The position numbers and the translations under genes were made by a program. Source: an uncultured bacterium (GTDB lineage: Bacteria > Planctomycetota > UBA8108 > UBA1146). From it: a stretch of 64,000 nucleotides of DNA. Location of the stretch: assembly GCA_913056395.1 (NCBI GenBank), contig CAJXMG010000008.1:1-64000 (forward strand), read 5' to 3'. The notes under the pieces were generated by a model. The model was given only the letters and a program-made list of their open reading frames with translations. It ran no database searches and was not told the origin of the DNA. Of the stretch, positions 37,501 to 47,891 are shown one piece after another. Every line of letters starts with the position of its first letter. Within the stretch, counting starts at the first letter, position 1.

Positions 37501-40008
37501 TCACTGACAGGCGTTGGCCTGAATGCAGTCGAGGGTGTCGTGACTCGGGTCTGAAGCGCAGTTGGGGTACGGCGCAGAGGGTGCCGGACCATTGGCGAAC
37601 AGGTAACCGAGGACGTTGATCGGGTCGGAAACATCCAGCTGACCATCGTCATTCCAGTCGGAAGCGTCCTCACAGGCGATCGGTGCGCCGGTAAAGATTC
37701 CGTCGAGAAGATCAATGGCGTCGCCGACGTTCAGCGTGCCGTCGAGGTTGGCGTCTCCACGAAGGAAGTAGGCCAGAGTGCCTGGGGTCATACCCTGGCG
37801 AACGAAGCAGGCCTCAGACTTCAGCTCCATACCCAGGTAGTACGGGGTCAGGAGGTAAAGAGTGGTCTTCGGACGGAAGCCGGTGTACTCGAAGGAGGTC
37901 TGCGAGCCGGGGACCATGAAGGTTTCCACGCCCATGATGCCGCCGTTGTCGACTTCAAGGATGTAGTTGGAAACAGCGGTGGTCGGAGTCCAGGAGATCT
38001 GGATCTTTCCATCCTGCTCGTAGCAGATCATGTCAGTGATCGGATCCGGAGTGGCACCGGTTCCACCGAGAGGTCCCGGTGATGGCATGGCCGGTGCACC
38101 GGTTCCAGTCTCAAGGAAGCCTTTGACGGGCGGGTGGCCGATTTCGGCACGACCCCCGGCACCCACGGCCGGCAAAATGATCATGTCATCGATGGCTTCG
38201 CCAGCGTTGACACCGCCTTCAGCGACAGCCTGGGAAGTTCCCAGATGTCCGTTCGGAAGGAACAGTTCCGGGTGATCGAAGGGAGCCATCTCCCAGCGTA
38301 CACGCTCATCAGTGAGGGCCTCCATGAAGGCAACCATCGCCTGCTGACGCGGAAGCTTGCCGTCCAGTTTTCCGATCGGATTGATGTACTTGTGAACATC
38401 CCCGGGGTTCATGTGAGTGAAGTCACCTCCACGGGTGTAGAACTGGACCACCTGCAACAGGGTGGCCTGGCTACCGTTATGCATGAAGGGGCCGGTCAGC
38501 TCGATATTACGGAGTGTCGGAGTCTTGTAGGCACCCACGTTTTTGTCCATGCCCGAAAGATCTTCGTCCGGATGAACAGGGCCGGGGAGGGCATTGGTCA
38601 TTCCCGACAGGTACTGGGCTGCCCAGGTCTGATCGCCGATTCCTGCACGACCGATGTCCTGACCACTCGGGCGAACACCGATGTTATAGAAACCCTTGTC
38701 TCCGTATCCGTCGTCTGCATTGGTCTCGACCTTTACAACAGGGCCGATTCCAACAGCAGTGTCATTATTCAACTCACCCCAGGTTGCAGCAGACAGCAGG
38801 GGACCTGAGTGGCACTTGGAGCACTTGGTTCCTCCACTGTAGAAGGCGTCCATGCCATTCTCTTCTTCAGGAGTCAGGGCATCCTCGTTACCGGCAAGGT
38901 ACTCGTCAAAACGGGTCTGATCAGAAACGAGAGTGGACTCGTAGCACATCACTGCCAATCCCCAAATCAGGGAGAAGTTCTGTTCCATCAGCGTGAACTG
39001 ATCGGGTCCATCCGGGTTGCCGTTGCCAATGTGGGCGCCGTTATTGTCGAAGAGGGCGTCGGAGTTCCAGTACTCGGGGCGGAATGCGGCCTGAATCATT
39101 TCCACATAGGAGATGTTCAAACCCTTGCCGTCTCCGGCGGGCACTGCGTAGGGTCCAAGAACGCTGTCCGTCATGGAAACCTGCTGGCGGCTGAGGGGCA
39201 TGACATTGCACATCTTCTTGCCAAGGTCATTCCAGTCACGACCCGCTCCAGACATCTCAACGGAGCTCAGCGGAGGTCCGATGGACTGGGAAGCGAGTGC
39301 AGCACGGTCCATGGAGATACCACAGGGAATGATGCTGCCATCGGTATCCACCTTGCGAATCATGGCATTGGGGTTGCCGTTACCACTGGGGTCGACACCG
39401 TTGAAATCGGAACGGGCACGACCATCCCAGAAAGCATCCACATAGAAGATGGCATTCACCGCATGAGGAGCGTTTCTGCCCGTGGTCTGACGGGTGTTGA
39501 TTCCCAGTACGTTGTGAACCGGATCGGGAATCGGAGAGCAGTCATCTTCCTCTTCGGATCCAGTGAGCCCGAGATCTAAACCATTGAAGACCTGCTTGGG
39601 AATTCCCTGGGAACCGACGACCTCGGTGGAGTCCCAGATCACGGAAGAAAGTGCGTCGTCGGGATCTGCGAGTTTGCGCAGAGGGAAATCCGAGTGCACG
39701 AAGGTGTGGTTCGGGCCAAATCTCTGGAAGGATCCAGCGACACCCGGGTGAGCCTGGTTTTTGTTGCGGGTATCCGCGCCTGCAGAATAGTGGCAGGTGG
39801 CACAGGCGGTCAGTCCGTCAGAACCGGCCTGCATGTCCCAGAAGAAAGCCTTGCCCAGCTCGACTGCGCGGTCCATGTCCTGAACAAACTCCAGGAGGTT
39901 GGATGGCAGTGGCGTAGTGGAAACATTCAGCGGACCGAAGTCTTGGGCTTCGGCCGTGGTGCTGAAAGAGACCATCAGGCAAACAGTAAATGAATAGAAG
40001 AGGCGCAT
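37501..40008 (-). CDS. Secreted diheme cytochrome c peroxidase (MauG/CcpA-like) with C-terminal dockerin-like EF-hand domain
   Basis: Two CXXCH (CATCHYSAG, CSKCHSGP); FMHNGSQATLLQVVQFYTRGGD; RGDANLDGTLNVGDAIDLL...DWNDDGQLDVSDPINVLGYLF. Confidence 0.9.
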   Translation of the reverse strand: MRLFYSFTVCLMVSFSTTAEAQDFGPLNVSTTPLPSNLLEFVQDMDRAVELGKAFFWDMQAGSDGLTACATCHYSAGADTRNKNQAHPGVAGSFQRFGPNHTFVHSDFPLRKLADPDDALSSVIWDSTEVVGSQGIPKQVFNGLDLGLTGSEEEDDCSPIPDPVHNVLGINTRQTTGRNAPHAVNAIFYVDAFWDGRARSDFNGVDPSGNGNPNAMIRKVDTDGSIIPCGISMDRAALASQSIGPPLSSVEMSGAGRDWNDLGKKMCNVMPLSRQQVSMTDSVLGPYAVPAGDGKGLNISYVEMIQAAFRPEYWNSDALFDNNGAHIGNGNPDGPDQFTLMEQNFSLIWGLAVMCYESTLVSDQTRFDEYLAGNEDALTPEEENGMDAFYSGGTKCSKCHSGPLLSAATWGELNNDTAVGIGPVVKVETNADDGYGDKGFYNIGVRPSGQDIGRAGIGDQTWAAQYLSGMTNALPGPVHPDEDLSGMDKNVGAYKTPTLRNIELTGPFMHNGSQATLLQVVQFYTRGGDFTHMNPGDVHKYINPIGKLDGKLPRQQAMVAFMEALTDERVRWEMAPFDHPELFLPNGHLGTSQAVAEGGVNAGEAIDDMIILPAVGAGGRAEIGHPPVKGFLETGTGAPAMPSPGPLGGTGATPDPITDMICYEQDGKIQISWTPTTAVSNYILEVDNGGIMGVETFMVPGSQTSFEYTGFRPKTTLYLLTPYYLGMELKSEACFVRQGMTPGTLAYFLRGDANLDGTLNVGDAIDLLDGIFTGAPIACEDASDWNDDGQLDVSDPINVLGYLFANGPAPSAPYPNCASDPSHDTLDCIQANACQ

Positions 40009-40282
40009 TACGAACCTGCTTTCAAATGTCAACATCATCTCAACACTGGTGAGAATACGAACACACTTGTTATGGTTACTTAATGACTGAGTTTGTAATG
40101 AGAAAAAGCCCTTTCCCGAGAGCACTCCCCAAGATAATCAGTCAATATCCTTAATATTCGACACATCAGTTTGGAGGGATTTCCTCCTTCTGCACCGATT
40201 AAAAGGTTTACAGTGGCTTCTCGCAACCTGATTTGTTAGCAGTTATTGTTAATACGTAAGGCAGGTAAGTCAGGAAAGACCG

Positions 40283-40321
40283 AAGCCTCCCCCATCGCCG
40301 TGAAAGCGATCGGGGAGGCTT
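40283..40321. terminator. Rho-independent terminator downstream of the 40365-42905 gene
   Basis: AAGCCTCCCC-c-ATCGC-loop-GCGAT-c-GGGGAGGCTT hairpin. Confidence 0.8.
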
Positions 40322-40364
40322 TGGCAGTGTCCTCTGATTTTCACAGAATCATTCAAAGCGCCCT

Positions 40365-42905
40365 TCAGGGGCAAATACTCGAACTTTCGCAAGTGAGTGA
40401 GTCGAAAACAGGGTCCGTCCCACAGGCTGGATAGGGAGCAGCTGGAGCGAGCCCAGAAGCAAAAATGTACGACAAGGTGGCAATCGGGTCACTGATGTCA
40501 TGCTGGCCATCGTCGTTCCAGTCCGCCGCATCTTTACAGGCGACTGGAACACCCAGGAAGACCGATTCCAGTGAATAGATGGCATCTGCCAGATCCAGTT
40601 GGCCGTCATTACTGATATCACCCCGCAGGAATTGGGTGACCGATCCAGGTTGAGCTCCCCGGCGGATGTAACAGGCAGAAGACTTCATTTCAGACCCCAA
40701 TGTGAAGGGGGTCAGCAGGTATCCGGTGACGCCGGGCCTGAAGTTGGAATCGGTGAAGGAGGTCTGCCCTGCCGGAAGGACATGGGTCTCGGTTCCCATA
40801 ATACCGCCATGGTCGATCTCCAGCGTGATGCTCGTCACAGCCGGGGACTGGATTTCCCAGGTCAGAAGAACCTCGTCTCCGCTTTCAAAACAGGTCGGGA
40901 CAAGAACTTCTTCAACAACGGAAGACAGGGTTCCGGTTGTGTTGGTATTGGAAGAGTTTTCCTCAAGGAAACCCTTCACAGGAGGAAGGCCCTGGGCTGC
41001 ACGTCCGGACGCACCGACTGCGGGCAAGTTCAAAAGGTAGTCGTCGGAGTCATTCAGGTTCAGGGGACCCAGTTGTGCTTCGCCGTTTTCATCCAGTGCA
41101 GCACCATTCGGGATCAGCAATTCCGGGTGGTCGAAGGGGGCCATCTCCCAGCGAACACGCTCGTCGGTGAGAGCCTTCATGAAGGCGACCACTGCTTCCT
41201 GACGCGGCTCTTTGCCACGCAGTTTGCCGATGGGGTTCACGTACTTGTGAACGAATTGCGGCTCAATATGAGTGAAATCACCACCACGGGTGTAAAACTC
41301 TACCACCTGTTTGAGGGTGGCCTGACTGCCGTTGTGCATGAAGGGGCCATTGAGTTCGACGTTACGCAGCGTCGGGGTCTTGAAGGCACCGATGTTTCGA
41401 TCCGGATCTCCATTATCGATATCTTCGATCTGGTTGTCGGGCAAAAGGTAGTCATTCCCCGCGGCGAGAGCTCCGGCCCAGGTGTTCTCTCCGAGAGCGG
41501 CTCGACCGATATCTTCGGCAACCGGACGAACTCCAATGTTGAAGAAGCCCTTGTCAGCATTACCTTTACCGTCATTCATCGGTTGATTGACAACCGGACC
41601 CTCTCCCACCTTGTCATCGATGTTCAATTGGTCCCAGGTGGCCGCAGAAAGCAGAGGGCCGCTATGGCAGTGACCGCACTTCAGGCCGCCACTGTAGAAA
41701 GCATCCATTCCGTTTTCAGCTTCCGGAGAGAGGGCGTCCTCATCACCGGCGAGCCATGCGTCAAAGGGGGTCTGATCAGAAACGAGGGTGGCTTCATAGA
41801 GCATCACCGCCAATCCCCAGATCATGGAAAAGTTGATTTCCATCATGGTGAACTGGTCGGGACCATCGGGAGCGCCGGTCAACGGCTGACCTGTAGCGTC
41901 GAGCAACGGGTTGCCCTGCACATCAAAGAGTGCTTCTGAATTCCAGTATTCGGGACGGAATGCGCCCTGAATCATTTCCACATAGGAGATGTTGAGACCT
42001 TTACCAGCCATGCCGGTATTGGCCAGGTTTCCAAGGACACTGTCGTCGGTAGCGACGGTTTGCAGAGCCAATGGCTGAATGTTGCAGATTTTTTTACCGA
42101 GGTCGGCATAGGCTCTTCCGGCACCAGACATTTCGACACCACTCAACGGGGGGCCTACCGCCTGGGAGGCCAGGGAAGCTTTTTCCATGGTGATGCCACA
42201 CGGAACCACATTGCCATCCGCATCCAATTTCAAGATGGCAGCGTCCGGGTCAGTGAGTCCTCCCGGATTGACTCCGTTGAAATCGGAGCGTGCACGACCA
42301 TCCCAGAAGTTGTCGACGTAATGAATGGCGTTGACTGCACTGGGAGCGTTGCGTCCCGTGACCTGCCTCAGGTTGACGCCATTCAGGTTGAAGGTGGGGT
42401 CCTCGATGGGGAGTCCGTCAGCATCCAGATTGGAGCAGTCGTCTGCAGCGCCGGATTCCCCGAGAGCATTGAACGAAATCCCATTGAAATCCTGAATATG
42501 AATGCCGGCAGATCCACCGACCTCCGTGGAGTCACGCAGCACTGCTGACTCTGCGTCATCCGGGTCTGACAACTTGCGGAAGGGGAAGTCGTCTGCATTG
42601 AACACATGGTTGGGGCCCAAGTTGGAAAAGGTGCCCAGTGCACCGGGATGAGCCTGACCTACCGCTCGGGTATCGCCTCCCGCAGAAAAGTGGCAGCTGG
42701 CGCATGCTGTCAGGCCATCCGAACCCACCTGCATATCCCAGAAGAGGGCTTTACCCAGTTCGATGGCTTTGGATTCGTCGAGAATGAACTCACTCAGATT
42801 ACCAGGCAGCGGCGTTTGCAGTGAGCCCAGCGGGCCGAAGTCCTGAGCCGCCATAGGGGTAGCCAGGAACAGGGACAGAAAAAATACAATGAAGATGCGT
42901 TTCAT
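40365..42905 (-). CDS. Secreted diheme cytochrome c peroxidase with dockerin-like domain, paralogue of 37501-40008
   Basis: CASCHFSAGGD, CGHCHSGP; same architecture; RGDISNDGQLDLADAIYSLESVF...DWNDDGQHDISDPIATLSYIF. Confidence 0.9.
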   Translation of the reverse strand: MKRIFIVFFLSLFLATPMAAQDFGPLGSLQTPLPGNLSEFILDESKAIELGKALFWDMQVGSDGLTACASCHFSAGGDTRAVGQAHPGALGTFSNLGPNHVFNADDFPFRKLSDPDDAESAVLRDSTEVGGSAGIHIQDFNGISFNALGESGAADDCSNLDADGLPIEDPTFNLNGVNLRQVTGRNAPSAVNAIHYVDNFWDGRARSDFNGVNPGGLTDPDAAILKLDADGNVVPCGITMEKASLASQAVGPPLSGVEMSGAGRAYADLGKKICNIQPLALQTVATDDSVLGNLANTGMAGKGLNISYVEMIQGAFRPEYWNSEALFDVQGNPLLDATGQPLTGAPDGPDQFTMMEINFSMIWGLAVMLYEATLVSDQTPFDAWLAGDEDALSPEAENGMDAFYSGGLKCGHCHSGPLLSAATWDQLNIDDKVGEGPVVNQPMNDGKGNADKGFFNIGVRPVAEDIGRAALGENTWAGALAAGNDYLLPDNQIEDIDNGDPDRNIGAFKTPTLRNVELNGPFMHNGSQATLKQVVEFYTRGGDFTHIEPQFVHKYVNPIGKLRGKEPRQEAVVAFMKALTDERVRWEMAPFDHPELLIPNGAALDENGEAQLGPLNLNDSDDYLLNLPAVGASGRAAQGLPPVKGFLEENSSNTNTTGTLSSVVEEVLVPTCFESGDEVLLTWEIQSPAVTSITLEIDHGGIMGTETHVLPAGQTSFTDSNFRPGVTGYLLTPFTLGSEMKSSACYIRRGAQPGSVTQFLRGDISNDGQLDLADAIYSLESVFLGVPVACKDAADWNDDGQHDISDPIATLSYIFASGLAPAAPYPACGTDPVFDSLTCESSSICP

Positions 42906-43249
42906 AGGACTCTCCTCAAAATCGCAATAGGGCCGTCAAATCAAGTGGGAGTGTGATAGGGCAACTCCCCAACTTTGTAAAAAGAGGACTTTGATTCGTT
43001 TGGTCAGGATCTCTGTCCACAACGAAAACAGTGTCAGTTTCCTCACTACTGTCACTATCCGACTGCTCTTCTAATAACTGTCAGACAGGGTTGCACGAAC
43101 TTTTTGAGTGAAAGTTGCAAATAGAATCAATTTCGTAAATCAAACGGGATGTTAAGACAGGTGAGTCAGAGTTGATCAGTTTTTCAAACAAATGTCGCTT
43201 GGATTCAGCGGTAGAAATCACAGACAAATCTTCAACTGTCTGAATGAAA

Positions 43250-43273
43250 AAGGCTGGCCAATCGGCCAGCCTT
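43250..43273. terminator. Rho-independent terminator (peroxiredoxin gene)
   Basis: AAGGCTGGCC-AATC-GGCCAGCCTT, T-run on the - strand. Confidence 0.85.
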
Positions 43274-43319
43274 CTGAGTTTTCTTTCGGTGGTTTCCAGC
43301 TCGAAACAAGCGGGAAAAA

Positions 43320-43844
43320 CTAGCTCGCAAACTCTTCACCTTTTTTCCAATTTGCCGGGCAAAGACCGCCGGAAACAAAGGCTTGGGTCATGCGCAGCAT
43401 CTCCTCAGGGCTGCGGCTGACGGCGAGGTCATTGACGGAGTGCATGCGAATCGTTCCTTCGGGATCGATCAGCACCATGGCTCTGTAGGCAACCCCAAGA
43501 TCTTCCCGGAGGATGTCGAACGCCTTGCAGAAGGCGTGGGAGGTGTCTGCGATGATCGGGTGGGTGATGGGGCTGGAGAAGGTCTCGCCATCCTCAAACC
43601 ACTTTTTGTGAACGAGGAAGGAGTCTGCGCTGGCACCGATCACTTCAACTCCCTCAGCCTTGAAGTCGTCGAGCAGGTTTTGAATCCCCTGTATTTCCGT
43701 GGGGCAGAGCCCTGAGAAATTGAAGGGGTAGGAATAGATCATGTGCCATTTGCCTGCGAAATCCGCGTGGCTCAGGGCTTTGTTGTCGCCATTCAGGTAA
43801 GCGTTTGCATTCCACTCGGGGGTTTTATTTCCAACCATCGTCAT
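43320..43844 (-). CDS. Peroxiredoxin (AhpC/Prx family)
   Basis: DFAGKWHMIYSYPFNFSGLCPTEIQGIQ; second Cys GGLCPANW; start at 43844 after GGAG. Confidence 0.88.
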   Translation of the reverse strand: MTMVGNKTPEWNANAYLNGDNKALSHADFAGKWHMIYSYPFNFSGLCPTEIQGIQNLLDDFKAEGVEVIGASADSFLVHKKWFEDGETFSSPITHPIIADTSHAFCKAFDILREDLGVAYRAMVLIDPEGTIRMHSVNDLAVSRSPEEMLRMTQAFVSGGLCPANWKKGEEFAS

Positions 43845-44045
43845 GGGTTTCTCCAAATACTGTTTTTGTGCGAGATTTGCACCGCTAATGATCTCCATGT
43901 AAATTTCAAACTCTCCCAATATCATGAAGCCGCTGCTGCCGATTTGAAACCCCAACACGCAAATAGGTCATCGATTCTTGGAGTTGTCCAATCTTGACCA
44001 TAATCCCGTTTTTGAATAGTTTCAGAAGCCGAGAGGGGCTGTTGA

Positions 44046-45575
44046 TTGAGTCTATCAAAGCAATCGAAGCACAAAAAATCCCGTTCAGGCAAGACCGAAG
44101 AGACCTATGCTGCGATTGATTTAGGTTCGAATTCATTTCATCTGATCGTTCAGAGCATTTCCAGTCAGGGCATTCGCACCCAAGACCGTCTTCGTGAAAG
44201 AGTGCGGTTGGGAGAGGGCATCAATTCTTGCAACTCCCTTACTCAGCAGGTCAAAGATAGAGCAGTGGAATGCTTGAAAAGATTCTGTGAGAGAATCAGG
44301 CCTGTGAAGCCGAGAAACATTCGTGCTGTCGGAACCCAGGCACTTCGCAAACTCGAATCTGATGACCAGTTATTGACAGAATTTGAATCTCATTTGGGGT
44401 GTCCTATCGAGATCATATCTGGAGTGGAAGAAGCCCGTCTTATTTGGTTGGGAGCGAGATCAGAATTTACAGAAGAGCATGAAGAGGTGTTGCTGATCGA
44501 TATAGGAGGCGGCAGTACGGAGTTGGTTTCGGGAAAAGGTGGTGTTTCAAGCCAACTGGCCAGCCTGGAAGTCGGTTGTGTTCAGATCATGAACAGCTTT
44601 TTCAAGGGCGGAGATCTCAGTAAAAATAAATATCAGGATGCGAAGTTGGCGATCGCCATCGAATTGGAGCCTGTGATCAAGAGATTCAAAAGCAGGCCCC
44701 TTCAGAATTATTTTGGCACTTCAGGATCCATTCTCGCTATTTCTAAAATTCTTGGAACATGGGAGGAAGGCCGGCAGATCACCTTGAGAAATTTGAAGGA
44801 GATCCGCGAAAAACTCTTTTCACTTGGAAACGTCAGTGAAATCGATTTGCCGCAGATATCCATGGAGCGAAAAAAGGTATTACCCGGAGGTGTTATAATC
44901 CTTGAAGTCTTGATGCGAGAGTTGAAAATTCAATCTCTAGAGGCGATTCCCGGTGGTTTGCGGGAAGGAATTTTAACAGATCTGATTGGCAGGGATGAGG
45001 GTCTCGATATCCGTGAGCAGACCATTTTGTCAAAGATGAAGAACTTTGGCATTGACGAATCACATGCACTAAGAGTGTCCGATTTGGCGCAACAGATTTA
45101 CCGTTCAACGAAAAAGCCCTGGGGTATTGATACTCTCCAAGTGGCCAACTGGATCCGTTGGTCAGCGTTGCTCCACGAGGCAGGCCTTAGCCTTGGGCAC
45201 GATTCACATACAAGGCATGGCGAATACCTGATTCGAAATTCCGACATGCCTGGATTTTCCTATACAGATCAAAAAATGATGTCATTTCTGGTCAGGAATC
45301 AGAAAAGAAAGATCAATGAGCAGAACTTTTTTGGCCTGGGTCCTATTCAGGTGGCAGACCAGTGTCGACTTCTGCTGATTATTCGATTGGCTGTGTTGTT
45401 GAACCGGTCACGAATAAGTTTGTCCATACCTTTGGAAGTCTCAGCCAGTACAAACACTATCAGCCTTTTCTTTGACAGGGATTGGATAGACGAGCGACCT
45501 CTGACTCAAGCATTGCTGGATCGTGAAAAAGAGCTCTTTGGTAATTTGGGCCTTAATTTGGATTGGAACAGTTAA
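44046..45575 (+). CDS. ppx: Exopolyphosphatase / pppGpp phosphatase (Ppx/GppA)
   Basis: YAAIDLGSNSFHLIV; VLLIDIGGGSTELV; C-terminal HD-like region. Confidence 0.9.
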   Translation: MSLSKQSKHKKSRSGKTEETYAAIDLGSNSFHLIVQSISSQGIRTQDRLRERVRLGEGINSCNSLTQQVKDRAVECLKRFCERIRPVKPRNIRAVGTQALRKLESDDQLLTEFESHLGCPIEIISGVEEARLIWLGARSEFTEEHEEVLLIDIGGGSTELVSGKGGVSSQLASLEVGCVQIMNSFFKGGDLSKNKYQDAKLAIAIELEPVIKRFKSRPLQNYFGTSGSILAISKILGTWEEGRQITLRNLKEIREKLFSLGNVSEIDLPQISMERKKVLPGGVIILEVLMRELKIQSLEAIPGGLREGILTDLIGRDEGLDIREQTILSKMKNFGIDESHALRVSDLAQQIYRSTKKPWGIDTLQVANWIRWSALLHEAGLSLGHDSHTRHGEYLIRNSDMPGFSYTDQKMMSFLVRNQKRKINEQNFFGLGPIQVADQCRLLLIIRLAVLLNRSRISLSIPLEVSASTNTISLFFDRDWIDERPLTQALLDREKELFGNLGLNLDWNS

Positions 45576-45583
45576 GGCCCAGC

Positions 45584-47710
45584 TCAATAGCCATATTTTT
45601 CAAGTAGCCATTGCTGAGCTGAGTGGGGAGTTTCATCCACAATAATTTTTGAATATTGGGTATTGGGGAGCAACTCCCAGCTTCCCTGATTGTCAGCAAG
45701 GTAGGTCTCGATTCCTTCTTCGATGACCTTGGCCTTGAGTTTCTTGGAACGGATCGGGAACACCAGTTCGAGACGTTTGAAAAAGTTCCGCGGCATCCAA
45801 TCAGCGCTGGCCAGATAAACCTTTTCTTGACCCTGAGCAAAAAACGCAAAAATTCTGGGGTGCTCAAGGAACCTTCCCATCACTGACTTGATGCGTATGT
45901 TTTCCGAGATACCCGGAATTCCAGGTTTCAAAGCGCATGCCCCACGGACGACAAGATCGATCTGGACCCCGGCCTGGGAGGCACGGTACAAGGCCTTTAT
46001 CACTTCGGGTTCTATAAGCGAGTTCATTCTGGCCTTGATCCAGGCTTCCCCTCCCGCTCTAGCGTAATCTGCCTCCTCATTGATCAGTGCCATTATTTTT
46101 TCATGGAGGTGAAAAGGTGCCTGAATCAATGAGTTCAGCTTCGCGACTTTTCCAAGCCCTGTTATCTGTTGAAAAACCTGATGAACGTCCTCGCCGATAG
46201 CATCATCACATGTCAACAGGCCCATGTCTGTATAGGCTTTGACGGTGCCCTCATGGTAGTTTCCGGTGCCCAGATGACAGTACCGTTTAATTTGCCCATG
46301 TTCTCTCCGAACGATCAACATGGTCTTGGCATGGGCTTTATATCCGAAAATTCCGTAGACGACAGTTATGCCCACTTCCTGAAGTCGTGTTGCCAAGTCA
46401 ATATTTGCGACCTCGTCAAAACGTGCGCGCAATTCAACGACAACCGTCACTTCTTTACCGGATTTGGCGGCCTCCATAAGGGCATTAACCAACTTGGAAT
46501 CTTTTGAGGTTCTATAAAGCGCAAGTTTGATTGCCAGAACATCGGGGTCAGTAGAGGCTTCCTTTACCAAGTTGATGACGGGGTCGAAGGATTGGAAAGG
46601 ATGGTGCAACAGGATGTCTTTTTTACGAATGATGTCGAAGGCTGATTTGTCTGAGAGTAATGCTGCTGGCGTTGAGGGCGCAAACTTCCTGAATTTCAGG
46701 TCAGGGCGATCAACCAGATCGTAGAGCATTGCCAATCGGTGCAAATTTACAGGACCATCACAGCGATACAGGTCCTGAGGTTCCATACCAAATTGATTGA
46801 GCAGAAAGTCGACATTTTCATCAGAGCAGTTGTCAGCAACCTCAAGTCGAACCGTTTCACCAAATCTTCTTTGATCCAGCTTTCCCTGGAGTGCTTTCAT
46901 GAGGTCGACAACTTCTTCTTCTTCCACCCACAGGTCACTGTTGCGGGTAACCCGAAACTGAAAGCAGCCCTTGATTTCCATCCCCGGAAAAACAATGTCA
47001 AGATTGGCGTGGATGATCGAAGACAGGAGAACAAACTCCTGCACATCTTTATCAGGGCTTGGAAGTGCAATAATCCTGGGAAGAACTCTTGGAGCCTGGA
47101 CAATGGCCACGCGACTGCTTCGATGAAAAGCATCCTTGCCTTTTAGATTGATGATGAAATTCAGGCTTTTATTGGGAATATTCGGAAATGGATGTGCAGG
47201 ATCGAGGCCTATCGGAGTCAAGACCGGCAAAACCTGTTCAATAAAGTATTTTCGAACCCAATCCTTCTGAGTCGCGTTCCAACTTTGCCGACGAAGAAGG
47301 AAAACACCCTTCTGTTCCAGTGCTGGCAACAAGTTTCGGTTTAATTCCTGATATTGTGCCTCAATCAGGGCCTTCGCTTTTTCTGAAAGAAGAGAATGTA
47401 GAGTGGATGCCTGAATACCGTCGGGTGATTTCAAATCGATATTATAGGCAAGGTGCTCTTTCACACCCGAAACCCTGATTTCAAAAAACTCATCCAGATT
47501 GGAAGTGCAAATCGTCAGGAACCGCAATCTTTCCAGAAGTGGAAAAGATGTGTCTCTGGCAAGATCCAGAACCCGTTGGTTGAACTCCAAAAGTGACAGT
47601 TCCCGATTGATGTACAGTTGTGGATCATCAAGATTTGAATCAGTACCGATCAATTCGCTGAGTCGAGCGGATGGGTAATCCGGGACATTACTTGCTTGAT
47701 AAGAGTTCAT
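45584..47710 (-). CDS. ppk1: Polyphosphate kinase 1
   Basis: YINRELSLLEFNQRVLDLA; HHPFQSFDPVINLVKEA; KVTVVVELRARFDE-like; RYCHLGTGNYHEGTVKAYTD. Confidence 0.95.
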   Translation of the reverse strand: MNSYQASNVPDYPSARLSELIGTDSNLDDPQLYINRELSLLEFNQRVLDLARDTSFPLLERLRFLTICTSNLDEFFEIRVSGVKEHLAYNIDLKSPDGIQASTLHSLLSEKAKALIEAQYQELNRNLLPALEQKGVFLLRRQSWNATQKDWVRKYFIEQVLPVLTPIGLDPAHPFPNIPNKSLNFIINLKGKDAFHRSSRVAIVQAPRVLPRIIALPSPDKDVQEFVLLSSIIHANLDIVFPGMEIKGCFQFRVTRNSDLWVEEEEVVDLMKALQGKLDQRRFGETVRLEVADNCSDENVDFLLNQFGMEPQDLYRCDGPVNLHRLAMLYDLVDRPDLKFRKFAPSTPAALLSDKSAFDIIRKKDILLHHPFQSFDPVINLVKEASTDPDVLAIKLALYRTSKDSKLVNALMEAAKSGKEVTVVVELRARFDEVANIDLATRLQEVGITVVYGIFGYKAHAKTMLIVRREHGQIKRYCHLGTGNYHEGTVKAYTDMGLLTCDDAIGEDVHQVFQQITGLGKVAKLNSLIQAPFHLHEKIMALINEEADYARAGGEAWIKARMNSLIEPEVIKALYRASQAGVQIDLVVRGACALKPGIPGISENIRIKSVMGRFLEHPRIFAFFAQGQEKVYLASADWMPRNFFKRLELVFPIRSKKLKAKVIEEGIETYLADNQGSWELLPNTQYSKIIVDETPHSAQQWLLEKYGY

Positions 47711-47891
47711 TTCTCGGTTCCTCAAGGATCAAAGTGGGCACTGACCTCAAAATAGAGTCGAAAACAGATAAAAATCATGCTCGATAGAAATCACCGGCAC
47801 CTCTTACCCTATCGACTCAACAATCCCAGATATACTTGATTCTAGCAGTTTTATTTGGCGACCCGCGGGGGGGGGGCCGGATATGGCTGGA

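Noticed and set aside
40599-41939. 446-aa + strand ORF
   Set aside because: Antisense shadow of the diheme peroxidase gene; no recognisable domain
37501-42905. Duplication considered as an IS or transposon-driven event
   Set aside because: No transposase, inverted repeats or target-site duplication seen; the paralogues are divergent
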